From contig CANQOM010000110.1 of assembly GCA_947625445.1 (NCBI GenBank), forward strand, positions 1-5,558: a DNA stretch of 5,558 nucleotides. The letters run 5' to 3'. The position numbers and the translations under genes are program-made. The stretch is from Candidatus Gastranaerophilales bacterium. GTDB taxonomy: Bacteria > Cyanobacteriota > Vampirovibrionia > Gastranaerophilales > Gastranaerophilaceae. The notes beneath the pieces are model-generated. The model made no database searches. It was given only the letters and a program-made list of their open reading frames with translations, and had not been told where the DNA came from. Below are positions 1-5,483 of this stretch, piece by piece (the first letter of the stretch is position 1; the number at the start of each line of letters is the position of its first letter).

Positions 1-382
1 TCCCTTCTTTTGAATTATTTTGCAGTAATATTGCCAAACTGTCTAAATTCATTGAAGATGCCAGCATCATTAATGCGCTCTCTTGGGTATTTAGTATTTG
101 ATTTGTCATTAATTTTGTTAATATATCTTCCATATTTTTGGGGAAGCCAAGTAATTCTTTTAACATCTCCGCCATTTGGCTTTGATTTAACAGGGCAAAT
201 TCTGCATTAGCTTGTACTAATTGATTCATTGTATTAGGTAATATTGTTTGATTTTCATTGGTTTGTTGAATACCTTGCACAAATGTTTCATTTAACAGAT
301 TATTTTGAACATTGTTTACATTTGTCCTGTTAAAATTATTTGCAAAATTATTTACAAAACTGCTCCAATTTATATTTGTCAT
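1..382 (-). CDS. N-terminal part of an Asn/Gln-rich protein of unknown function (runs off the window)
   Basis: An open frame runs from an ATG at 382 to the left edge without a stop (127 full codons, then one extra base). The protein begins MTNINWSSFVNNF. It has an Asn-rich first third (residues 1-50) and then a Leu/Met/Ala-rich part with likely amphipathic helices, for example QMAEMLKELLG at 69-79 and SALMMLASSMNLDSLAILL at 102-120. No signal peptide or membrane helix is visible. An in-frame stop (TAA at 409-407) lies 24 bases upstream, so the start is within the window; ATG at 382 is the only ATG in that stretch, but no convincing Shine-Dalgarno precedes it. I do not recognise the family and assign no function. 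The composition suggests a helical, possibly self-associating protein (inference). The opposite-strand open frame at 10-210 is a shadow of this gene. Confidence 0.7.
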   Translation of the reverse strand, partial: MTNINWSSFVNNFANNFNRTNVNNVQNNLLNETFVQGIQQTNENQTILPNTMNQLVQANAEFALLNQSQMAEMLKELLGFPKNMEDILTKLMTNQILNTQESALMMLASSMNLDSLAILLQNNSKEG

Positions 383-420
383 ATTTATAAATGTCCGAAT
401 ATATTTTTAGGAAGAAAAAA

Positions 421-540
421 TTAGCGAGTGACTTTTTGAATAGGTTACAAAGCTAAAAGTTGAGCTATTGCGAAACTTCTAATCCTGTATCCCTATCGAA
501 GTGAAGTGTGAACATCTTTAAGGTTGCGACACCAGATTAA
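421..540. other. GC-elevated intergenic island, candidate dispersed repeat or small RNA
   Basis: This 120-bp block holds 45 G/C bases (about 37%), clearly more than the AT-rich spacers around it. Neither strand has a long open frame: each is broken by several stops. A plus-strand mini-frame of 21 codons (391-456) enters it from the left, but has no ribosome binding site. Read on the minus strand, AGAAGTT (480-474) can pair with AACTTTT (461-455) to form a 7-bp hairpin with one G-U pair and a 12-nt loop. A T-run follows at the minus-strand exit (around 420-415). The block also has a short tandem repeat, GAAGTGAAGTG, at 498-508. It lies between the stop of the RgpF-like gene and the start of the Asn-rich gene. 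I do not recognise it as a known RNA family; a repeat, an RNA or a decayed gene fragment are all possible. Confidence 0.35.
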
Positions 541-571
541 TTTTAGCATATTTTTTGCAAATTTTATACCT

Positions 572-1558
572 TTACTTATTTTTTCTCTTTATTCTTATAT
601 GCATTCCGAAAATTATTATTAGTTTATCATTAAATGAATTACGTACGTTAAAAGAATTTTTTAAAATAAATAATATTTTAGAAAGTATATATTTGAATAT
701 TATTTTATTTAATGGTTTTTTTTCTGTTACATTACCTTTTTCTATACTGTAAGGACATTTTGATTTCGCCAGATAATAATTTATAATATTTTCAGGTAAA
801 TGTTTGTTTGGTGTCTTTTTTATAAAAAAACCATTTCTTATTGTATATAATAACTTTTTGCCTATAAGTGTGGGATTCTCTTTTTCATTTTTAAATATAA
901 AATAAGATGCTATTTTAAAATTATTTTTCTTTATTTCATCAGATAATCCTATTTCATATTTGTATATAACGGAATTTTTACTGTTCTCTGATTTAATACT
1001 ATTCATAAAGTTAACAAAAAAATCTTTTTCAAAAATACTTTTTGTAACCATAAAAAAATATGACTGAATATGAGGATTTTTAACCATTGTGTAAGTTGTT
1101 TTTCCATATTGTATTCCGTAATTATTAACAGTTATTCCGTAAAAATCAGGTTTATTTTCTATTTCCCATTTTTTTATAAATTTATCAAGCGGTTTTAAAG
1201 GCCCATAACATGAATCATTTGCAAAAATAATTTCGTTTGCATTATTTAGCAATCCAGATTCTTTTAAATATAAAAATCCTCTTTTATATGAACCAAAATC
1301 GTATTCGTTATGACGTTCAAATTTATAATATATTGTTAAATCGTCAAGCTTTTTTGCTTCCTCTTCATTTATTTCATTGTCTGCAATAAAAACTATCCCG
1401 TCAGTTATTTTATTCAGTTCTCGTAAATAAAAAACTACATCATTACCTATGATACCGTTACTTGTATATGATGCAAAAACTGCATATCTTCTATGTATTG
1501 ATGGAATATTTTCTATGGATTTAGTTTTGATTAACGATTTTAAATTAGTTTCATCCAT
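572..1558 (-). CDS. RgpF-like (rhamnan synthesis protein F family) glycosyltransferase
   Basis: The predicted 328-residue cytoplasmic protein belongs to the RgpF family (Pfam PF05045), which takes part in assembly of rhamnose-containing and other surface polysaccharides. Family hallmarks in order: RYAVFASYTSNGII at 24-37, ELNKITDGIVFIADN at 47-61, EYDFGSYKRG at 85-94, the diagnostic ANDSCYGPL at 113-121, FYGIT at 139-143 and HIQSYFFMV at 163-171. The C-terminus is a hydrophobic/basic stretch (282-300) followed by a tail, FNVRN...IIIFGMHIRIKRK, which resembles the tail of the neighbouring GT8 protein. It is shorter than multi-domain RgpF proteins, so it is probably a stand-alone version of the domain. 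The frame can be extended five codons to a TTG at 1573, but I prefer ATG 1558, preceded by a weak AGAAAAG ribosome site. It lies 180 bp downstream of the GT8 gene on the same strand and has its own promoter. Donor sugar and acceptor cannot be told from sequence. Confidence 0.87.
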   Translation of the reverse strand: MDETNLKSLIKTKSIENIPSIHRRYAVFASYTSNGIIGNDVVFYLRELNKITDGIVFIADNEINEEEAKKLDDLTIYYKFERHNEYDFGSYKRGFLYLKESGLLNNANEIIFANDSCYGPLKPLDKFIKKWEIENKPDFYGITVNNYGIQYGKTTYTMVKNPHIQSYFFMVTKSIFEKDFFVNFMNSIKSENSKNSVIYKYEIGLSDEIKKNNFKIASYFIFKNEKENPTLIGKKLLYTIRNGFFIKKTPNKHLPENIINYYLAKSKCPYSIEKGNVTEKKPLNKIIFKYILSKILFILKNSFNVRNSFNDKLIIIFGMHIRIKRKNK

Positions 1559-1658
1559 AACTTTTCTAAGCAACGTGATATATAAATATTCACTTTAACT
1601 TGTGATTAAAGTTCTTAATTGCCTCTTTCTAATATGATTAATCCGTATATTTGATTTT

Positions 1659-1677
1659 TACTCATTAATTTTGAGTA
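1659..1677 (-). promoter_or_regulatory. Stem-loop at the predicted 5' end of the RgpF-like mRNA
   Basis: TACTCA and TGAGTA form a 6-bp stem with a 7-nt AT-only loop. The stem begins about nine bases past the predicted -10 box (1686-1691), so in a transcript from that promoter it would sit at or next to the 5' end. It has no T-tract on the minus-strand side, so it is not an intrinsic terminator for the GT8 gene. A role in protecting the long (about 120 nt) leader is inference. Confidence 0.25.
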
Positions 1678-1685
1678 TTTATTTT

Positions 1686-1714
1686 ATTCTATTAAATTAT
1701 TTACCATGATTCAA
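1686..1714 (-). promoter_or_regulatory. Predicted sigma70 promoter of the RgpF-like gene
   Basis: Read on the minus strand, a -35 box TTGAAT (1714-1709) and a -10 box TAGAAT (1691-1686) are separated by exactly 17 bp. The -10 box is identical to that of the tRNA-Ser promoter in this window. Transcription would start near 1679, giving a leader of about 120 nt before ATG 1558. This suggests that the RgpF-like gene can be expressed independently of the GT8 gene upstream. Confidence 0.55.
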
Positions 1715-1738
1715 TATGATTAAGTTATATAAACGATT

Positions 1739-2839
1739 TTATATTTCGATTAAAAATTTCTTCTTTATGCCAAAAAAAGTTATAACTTTATATTTATCTT
1801 CATTTATACACTCATTTCTAACAGAAAATATTTTTTCTAAAAATGATAACTTTTTACATTTTGATTTTATTTCGTTAGTGTAAATTTTTGAAATTGCAGA
1901 AAGAAGAATTTCTTCATAAAATGGAGTCTTTTTAGCATATTCCCAAAATTTATCATGCAATCTCCCCCAGGATTGTTTTGATGTAGTCCATGGCTTGGCA
2001 AGAAAATGTATAATACATGGAGATTTTATTGCTTGCTCAACCTTTTCTTTATATATAGGTATTAACATTTCTTGATATTTTTTCTCATAAATACAACTTG
2101 CATATTGGTAATTATATTCAAATGGAAGTAATTTAGTTTGTCCGTAAAAAATATAATTTAAACAATCTTGATCAGGACACAATAGTTTTCTTCCGTTAGC
2201 AATACTTACGAATTTTTCAAAATATTCATTTATATCAATTTTTCTAATATCAAATAAAATAACCCCAGAATTAAAATATTCTTGTGTATTTTCTATTTTT
2301 AAAACTTCTTTCCTAAATGTGTTGTGTTTCCCCAAATCTTTATTTAAAATGGCTATAATATCTCTGCACACGCCTACTGTGCAATTTCCTAAATCAATAT
2401 CAAAAATATTATCTATGTTTTTATTAATTAATGTATCGCTATCAAGATATAAAACCTTTTCATAGTGTTGCATTACAAAAGGGATAAAACATCTGTAAAA
2501 AACTAAATATGGCCAATTGTCATTTGTTATAAGTTCAAGTTTATCAAATTGTGTTTTAATAAATTTTTCAATATCAACAAATCTTAAACTAAAATTAGGA
2601 GGAAGTATGTCATTAAGCCTTTCTTTGTTTTGTTCTTCAATATAATCTGCAAATACAACAATATCATAACTTTTATCTATTGATGAATTTTCTGCTAAAG
2701 ACTTTAATGCAACTCCAAAATATTTTACATAATCATTATTAATTGTAAAAACAATTGCATTTTTATTGTTTTTATTTACGGGCATAATTTGATAATTCAT
2801 ATCAGGGAAAATAATTTTTGGCTCATTGTTTTCTTCCAT
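1739..2839 (-). CDS. Glycosyltransferase family 8 (GT8) protein
   Basis: The 366-residue protein is a GT-A fold retaining glycosyltransferase of family 8 (Pfam PF01501; galactosyl- and glucosyltransferases such as the LPS enzymes WaaJ/RfaI type), expected to transfer a nucleotide-activated hexose to a surface glycan or glycolipid on the cytoplasmic side. Visible hallmarks: AIVFTINNDYVKYFGVALKSL region at 28-48, the metal-binding DxD within KVLYLDSDTLI (DSD at 133-135), YFNSGVILFDI at 188-198, PDQDCLNYIF at 222-231, and HFLAKPW at 278-284, the counterpart of the H-x-x-G-x-KPW motif. The last 30 residues (SVRN...VITFFGIKKKF) are an appended basic tail shared in outline with the RgpF-like neighbour. 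The frame extends nine codons to a TTG at 2866, but ATG 2839 has a good AAGGA ribosome site seven bases upstream, so I choose it. A convincing promoter lies at 2889-2917. Substrates are unknown. Confidence 0.92.
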   Translation of the reverse strand: MEENNEPKIIFPDMNYQIMPVNKNNKNAIVFTINNDYVKYFGVALKSLAENSSIDKSYDIVVFADYIEEQNKERLNDILPPNFSLRFVDIEKFIKTQFDKLELITNDNWPYLVFYRCFIPFVMQHYEKVLYLDSDTLINKNIDNIFDIDLGNCTVGVCRDIIAILNKDLGKHNTFRKEVLKIENTQEYFNSGVILFDIRKIDINEYFEKFVSIANGRKLLCPDQDCLNYIFYGQTKLLPFEYNYQYASCIYEKKYQEMLIPIYKEKVEQAIKSPCIIHFLAKPWTTSKQSWGRLHDKFWEYAKKTPFYEEILLSAISKIYTNEIKSKCKKLSFLEKIFSVRNECINEDKYKVITFFGIKKKFLIEI

Positions 2840-2881
2840 GTTTTTATCCTTATTCAATCTTTGCAACGGATTTTTGAATAA

Positions 2882-2895
2882 CCGTTATATATAAC
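2882..2895. promoter_or_regulatory. Candidate operator over the GT8 -10 box (perfect palindrome)
   Basis: GTTATATATAAC at 2884-2895 is a perfect 12-bp palindrome that covers the predicted -10 box of the GT8 gene (2889-2894). Together with the preceding CC it resembles an element at 2982-2995 upstream of the XRE gene (11 of 14 positions identical, exactly 100 bp apart). It could be a regulator site, but AT-rich palindromes also arise by chance. Confidence 0.3.
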
Positions 2896-2917
2896 CAGTA
2901 GAAAAATGATAACACAA
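2889..2917 (-). promoter_or_regulatory. Predicted sigma70 promoter of the GT8 gene
   Basis: On the minus strand, a -35 box TTGTGT (2917-2912) is followed after 17 bp by a -10 box TTATAT (2894-2889). The start of transcription would be near 2882, giving a leader of about 43 nt that carries the AAGGA ribosome site before ATG 2839. The -10 box lies inside a perfect palindrome. Confidence 0.5.
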
Positions 2918-2981
2918 ATATAAAAAATAGTAATCATAAATAACGTTTTTTTAAAAAACCAATATTTCGATTGTTTATTAC

Positions 2982-2995
2982 CCGTTAAAGATAAT
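2982..2995. promoter_or_regulatory. Candidate second operator, upstream of the XRE gene
   Basis: CCGTTAAAGATAAT matches the element at 2882-2895 in 11 of 14 positions and in the same orientation. It includes GATAAT (2990-2995), the best -10-like hexamer in front of the XRE gene, although no good -35 box stands at the proper distance. Function is inferred only from the repetition and position. Confidence 0.25.
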
Positions 2996-3013
2996 TTATT
3001 TTATTAAAATAAA
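2995..3013. repeat. Perfect inverted repeat (9-bp arms, 1-bp centre) in the XRE leader
   Basis: TTTATTTTA at 2995-3003 and TAAAATAAA at 3005-3013 are exact inverted copies around a single T. The element starts where the putative -10 hexamer ends and touches the ribosome site AAGAGG (3012-3017) of the XRE gene. It could be an autoregulatory operator or an mRNA hairpin limiting translation. It consists only of A and T, so chance occurrence is possible. Confidence 0.3.
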
Positions 3014-3027
3014 GAGGTCTGATACCT

Positions 3028-3363
3028 ATGCTATATAACGACAAAGAATTTATAGGAAAAACAATACAAAACATAAGGAAAAAAGCTAATATAAAGCAAA
3101 GTGAACTTGCAGAAAAGATTGGCATAAGCGAAAAACATTTAAGTAAAATTGAAACAGGAAAAAATCTGCCATCTTTAGATAACTTTTTTAAAATGGCAGA
3201 AGTTTTGAAATTTAGTTTGGATGATTTTGGAATAAAGTCCGGAAATATGAAAAGCGAATATAAACAAACCCTTTTAAAAATAGCCTACTCAGCATCCGAT
3301 AAAGAAGCGCAATCATATTGTGAAATAATTGAAACTTTGAATAAGATTATTAAATTAAATTAA
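3028..3363 (+). CDS. XRE-family helix-turn-helix transcriptional regulator
   Basis: A 111-residue DNA-binding protein. Residues 9-69 form an HTH_3/Cro-C1-type domain (Pfam PF01381): IGKTIQNIRKKANIKQ, then the helix-turn-helix QSELAEKIGISEKHLSKIE at 24-42 with recognition helix SEKHLSKIE, then the typical ETGKNLPSLDNFFKMAEVL and SLDDFGI. The remaining 40 residues are a charged helical extension, probably for dimerisation, with no ligand or protease domain. ATG 3028 is preceded by AAGAGG at 3012-3017, ten bases upstream. The gene diverges from the GT8 gene across a 188-bp spacer and converges on the tRNA-Ser gene, whose 3' end is only 13 bp past its stop. No obvious terminator lies between them. 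The shared spacer suggests that it regulates itself and perhaps the GT8 gene (inference). There is no phage or toxin gene next to it. Confidence 0.93.
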   Translation: MLYNDKEFIGKTIQNIRKKANIKQSELAEKIGISEKHLSKIETGKNLPSLDNFFKMAEVLKFSLDDFGIKSGNMKSEYKQTLLKIAYSASDKEAQSYCEIIETLNKIIKLN

Positions 3364-3376
3364 ACCTTACAAAAAA

Positions 3377-3463
3377 CGGAGAGAGAGGGATTCGAACCCT
3401 CGGAGAAGTTGCCCCCTCACAAATTTTCGAGATTTGCACCTTAAACCGCTCGGACATCTCTCC
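3377..3463 (-). tRNA. tRNA-Ser, anticodon CGA
   Basis: An 87-nt class II tRNA with all arms visible. The acceptor stem GGAGAGA/TCTCTCC is perfectly paired, with G as discriminator base. The D-arm contains TCCGAGCGGTTTAAGG. The anticodon stem CAAAT/ATTTG encloses the loop CTCGAAA, so the anticodon is CGA (3429-3427), reading UCG serine codons. The long variable arm GAGGGG-GCAA-CTTCTC (two G-U pairs) is typical of tRNA-Ser, and the T-arm is GAGGG-TTCGAAT-CCCTC. CCA is not encoded; the discriminator is followed directly by a T6 run (3376-3371) that could aid termination. A strong promoter lies immediately upstream. Confidence 0.98.
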
Positions 3464-3530
3464 ATTCCTTTATTCTATTAAAGAAGTGTTTTTTTATCAA
3501 TAATCAGCTACATTAATTTTATGTCCGAGC
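3448..3530. repeat. Inverted 10-bp repeat linking the tRNA-Ser 5' region and its upstream spacer
   Basis: GCTCGGACAT (3448-3457, inside the tRNA gene, acceptor/D-arm region) has an exact inverted copy ATGTCCGAGC at 3521-3530, between the calpain-like gene and the tRNA promoter. The copy is 60% GC in a spacer that is otherwise almost only A and T. In a transcript reading through from the calpain-like gene, the two arms could pair across a 63-nt loop. It may also be a fragment of another tRNA-Ser/Leu gene. Confidence 0.4.
3472..3500 (-). promoter_or_regulatory. Promoter of tRNA-Ser
   Basis: On the minus strand, TTGATA (3500-3495) and TAGAAT (3477-3472) are spaced by exactly 17 bp, close to the sigma70 consensus. 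The -10 box ends eight bases before the mature tRNA 5' end, so the tRNA would be transcribed from almost its first nucleotide, independently of the calpain-like gene upstream. Confidence 0.7.
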
Positions 3531-3580
3531 TAAATTTTTATAGATTTTATTTAATAAATTTTATGTAGTATATAAGTTAA

Positions 3581-5305
3581 TTATGCTTTTGGACTTATAT
3601 ATTTGCAATTATAAATATTAATTGTAGATTCAGTTTCATTCGGTTTAATAATAGTTCTTATTAGTTTATATGAACTGTTTCCTTCCGAATCTGTTTCGGT
3701 TAATAATTTGACATATTCTCTGCTACCATCTGATTTCAGTTTTGTCAAATAAGGATCTTCAGTATTGTTGTTATTTAATTCATATCCACTTACATTAAAA
3801 CCTTCTTCTTGTAACAGATTATATTGATCATAAAGTGTATTTGTTGTATATGTTAAACCTTTATCGTTGTCATTTAATATATCGTTAGCAGTTTTTGAAG
3901 TATTGTTTTTAATAGATAAATCCGGTGTCGGTAAATTATCATTTATATTAGCAGCGGTTATTTTGGAAAAAGTATTTTTTACTTCTTCTAATGTTAATGT
4001 TTTATTTAATGATGTATTCCAAGGATTTATAACTAAATAACTGTAACTTCCGTCTTCATTTTTCATCGGTTCAAGTTTGTATGCATGATGATCAAAAATT
4101 CCTAATTCTGGTTTATCTTCTTGTGTTGATGCAGTTATTATTAGATTATCCCATTTTTCTTCCATTGTTAATAATTCTTCATCATTTATACCGGGGTATG
4201 GTGTTATGTTGAATGTTTGATATACTATATCTTCCAAACCTCCGTTTCCAATGAATGTAGTAATGTATGTATCTTTATCATTTTTGTATTTATTTACTAA
4301 TTCTTGTAAAATTTCTTTTTCAGATTCATTATCAGTTGTTTCCAGATTTTTTGTTAATATTGTAAGTTTCTTATCGTATTGAACCATTCCATATAAATGT
4401 TCTAACATTTTTAAACCTTGAGGACCTTTTAGTTGAAATGGATTTTCATAATTTTCAGCTATACTGGTTTTTGTTGTATATTCATCTATTAATCCAAATG
4501 ATAAACGTCTCGTGTTAGATTCGGAAAAATACTCTCTTGAAATGTAGTCTTCTGTTTTTTCTCCCGGATTAAGCGTAAATTCAATATCACTTGTCGGATA
4601 TTTAACAGTTACACTTCCATCTTCATTTTCTGTAAAACAATTTAATAACTTTTCTTTACCTTGAGGAGATTTTAACATTGCATCTAATGTCATTACAAGA
4701 TAACAATCACCTATACTACCTTGTTGACTTGCGTATCGTTCTGCAGGGGGAAATAACTCTAAATATTTTGACGGAGAAAGGTTTAATTCTTTCATTGTCC
4801 CGTCATTAAGTTTTATACTTATTTTATTTGAGTCACCTATTGTGCATATATCGCCTACTTTTGAATATTTTGATGCTTCTTCATTTGTTGTAAATCCTGG
4901 TACGAATATTTCTTGTTCTGTTAATCCATTTTCTTTTACATATAATAATTTAGATAAATCATCTTTTATATATGAAGAAACTTTTGTATCTTTATTCCAA
5001 AATTGATCTTGACTTATATTAACTTTATTATCCAATTTTAAATCTTGAATTGCATTCTTTATTTCTTCATATGAATTTAGTTGAATTTTACTTTGAGGTT
5101 TTGCTTCTGTATTGTTTAATTCAGGTGTTAAATTACTAAATGATATTTCATCCTGATTTAATCCGAATTTAAATTCGTCAGAATTTAAGTATTTCACAAA
5201 TTCATTAACTTCTGATGATATATTCTCATTTGTAGTCTTATTGTTATTTGTTTCTTCATTATAATTTAATTTCCCGTTTAAAAATGAATTGATGTTATTT
5301 AACAT
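3581..5305 (-). CDS. Calpain-like (peptidase family C2) cysteine protease
   Basis: A 574-residue protein with a calpain-type papain-fold catalytic core (Pfam PF00648). The oxyanion Gln195 and nucleophile Cys201 lie in QQGSIGDCYLVMTLDAML (194-211), with PPAERYAS just before, as in the family. The catalytic His407 lies in DHHAYKLEP (405-413) and Asn427 in VINPWNTS (425-432), followed by the typical LTLEEVKNTF. The triad is complete, so the enzyme should be active. Cys-His spacing is 206 residues, longer than in animal calpains. Residues 1-75 are Asn/Glu-rich and probably disordered; 76-185 form an N-terminal region; 460-574 a beta-rich C-terminal region without recognisable EF-hands or C2 domain. 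No signal peptide or membrane segment is visible, so it acts in the cytoplasm or leaves by a non-Sec route. ATG 5305 has a strong AAAAGGAG site five bases upstream. I see no clear promoter and no strong terminator. Target proteins are unknown. Confidence 0.92.
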   Translation of the reverse strand: MLNNINSFLNGKLNYNEETNNNKTTNENISSEVNEFVKYLNSDEFKFGLNQDEISFSNLTPELNNTEAKPQSKIQLNSYEEIKNAIQDLKLDNKVNISQDQFWNKDTKVSSYIKDDLSKLLYVKENGLTEQEIFVPGFTTNEEASKYSKVGDICTIGDSNKISIKLNDGTMKELNLSPSKYLELFPPAERYASQQGSIGDCYLVMTLDAMLKSPQGKEKLLNCFTENEDGSVTVKYPTSDIEFTLNPGEKTEDYISREYFSESNTRRLSFGLIDEYTTKTSIAENYENPFQLKGPQGLKMLEHLYGMVQYDKKLTILTKNLETTDNESEKEILQELVNKYKNDKDTYITTFIGNGGLEDIVYQTFNITPYPGINDEELLTMEEKWDNLIITASTQEDKPELGIFDHHAYKLEPMKNEDGSYSYLVINPWNTSLNKTLTLEEVKNTFSKITAANINDNLPTPDLSIKNNTSKTANDILNDNDKGLTYTTNTLYDQYNLLQEEGFNVSGYELNNNNTEDPYLTKLKSDGSREYVKLLTETDSEGNSSYKLIRTIIKPNETESTINIYNCKYISPKA

Positions 5306-5371
5306 AATTTCTCCTTTTTTATACGAGAATATATCGGTAATATTTTGAATAACTTTAGAAAAAAAATATAG

Positions 5372-5391
5372 ATGTAAATTTTTTTTTACAT
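5372..5391. repeat. Inverted repeat in the calpain/yjbQ divergent spacer
   Basis: ATGTAAA (5372-5378) and TTTACAT (5385-5391) are exact inverted copies around a T6 centre. The element is 67 bp upstream of the calpain-like start codon, within the 178-bp spacer shared with the divergent YjbQ gene. It could be a regulator site, or part of either gene's leader. No further copies were noticed in the window. Confidence 0.3.
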
Positions 5392-5448
5392 TTAATGTTT
5401 AATACTTAAAATATTTGAAAAAGAAGAAATATCATGATTGAGGTAATA

Positions 5449-5457
5449 TGTTATATT
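5449..5457 (+). promoter_or_regulatory. Possible extended -10 promoter of the YjbQ-family gene
   Basis: TGTTATATT fits the extended -10 pattern TG-n-TATAAT with one mismatch. Transcription would start near 5464, leaving about 20 nt of leader with the ribosome site. No good -35 box is present at the expected distance, as is common with extended -10 promoters. Confidence 0.35.
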
Positions 5458-5483
5458 AAAATAAAATAGGAAAGGAAGCATTT

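Noticed and set aside
10..210. Plus-strand open frame of 66 codons
   Set aside because: It lies opposite the coding frame of the Asn-rich gene (1-382 minus), has no ribosome site and no family resemblance.
391..456. 21-codon plus-strand frame starting MSEYIFRKKK and ending in the GC-elevated island
   Set aside because: No Shine-Dalgarno, overlaps the upstream region of the divergent gene, and is too short to support as a gene without conservation data.
541..571. Terminator after the RgpF-like gene
   Set aside because: Only a 3-bp GCA/TGC pairing is possible on the minus strand; no GC-rich stem followed by a T-run.
555..752. Plus-strand open frame of 65 hydrophobic codons, like a membrane protein
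   Set aside because: It is antisense to the Lys/Asn-rich 3' end of the RgpF-like gene; antisense of AT-rich Lys/Asn/Ile codons reads as Phe/Leu/Ile, giving a false membrane segment.
1631..1723. Direct repeat AATATGATTAA at 1631-1641 and 1713-1723
   Set aside because: Only two copies of a short AT-rich string; expected by chance at this base composition, although the second copy overlaps the -35 box of the RgpF-like promoter.
2945..2959. T7-A6 tract in the GT8/XRE spacer as a terminator or hairpin
   Set aside because: No GC stem; more likely simple AT tract or UP-like element, so not listed as a feature.
3377..3530. tRNA-Ser as an integration site with an att repeat
   Set aside because: The repeated bases come from the tRNA 5' half and are inverted, whereas att repeats are direct and usually copy the 3' half; no integrase or phage gene is nearby.
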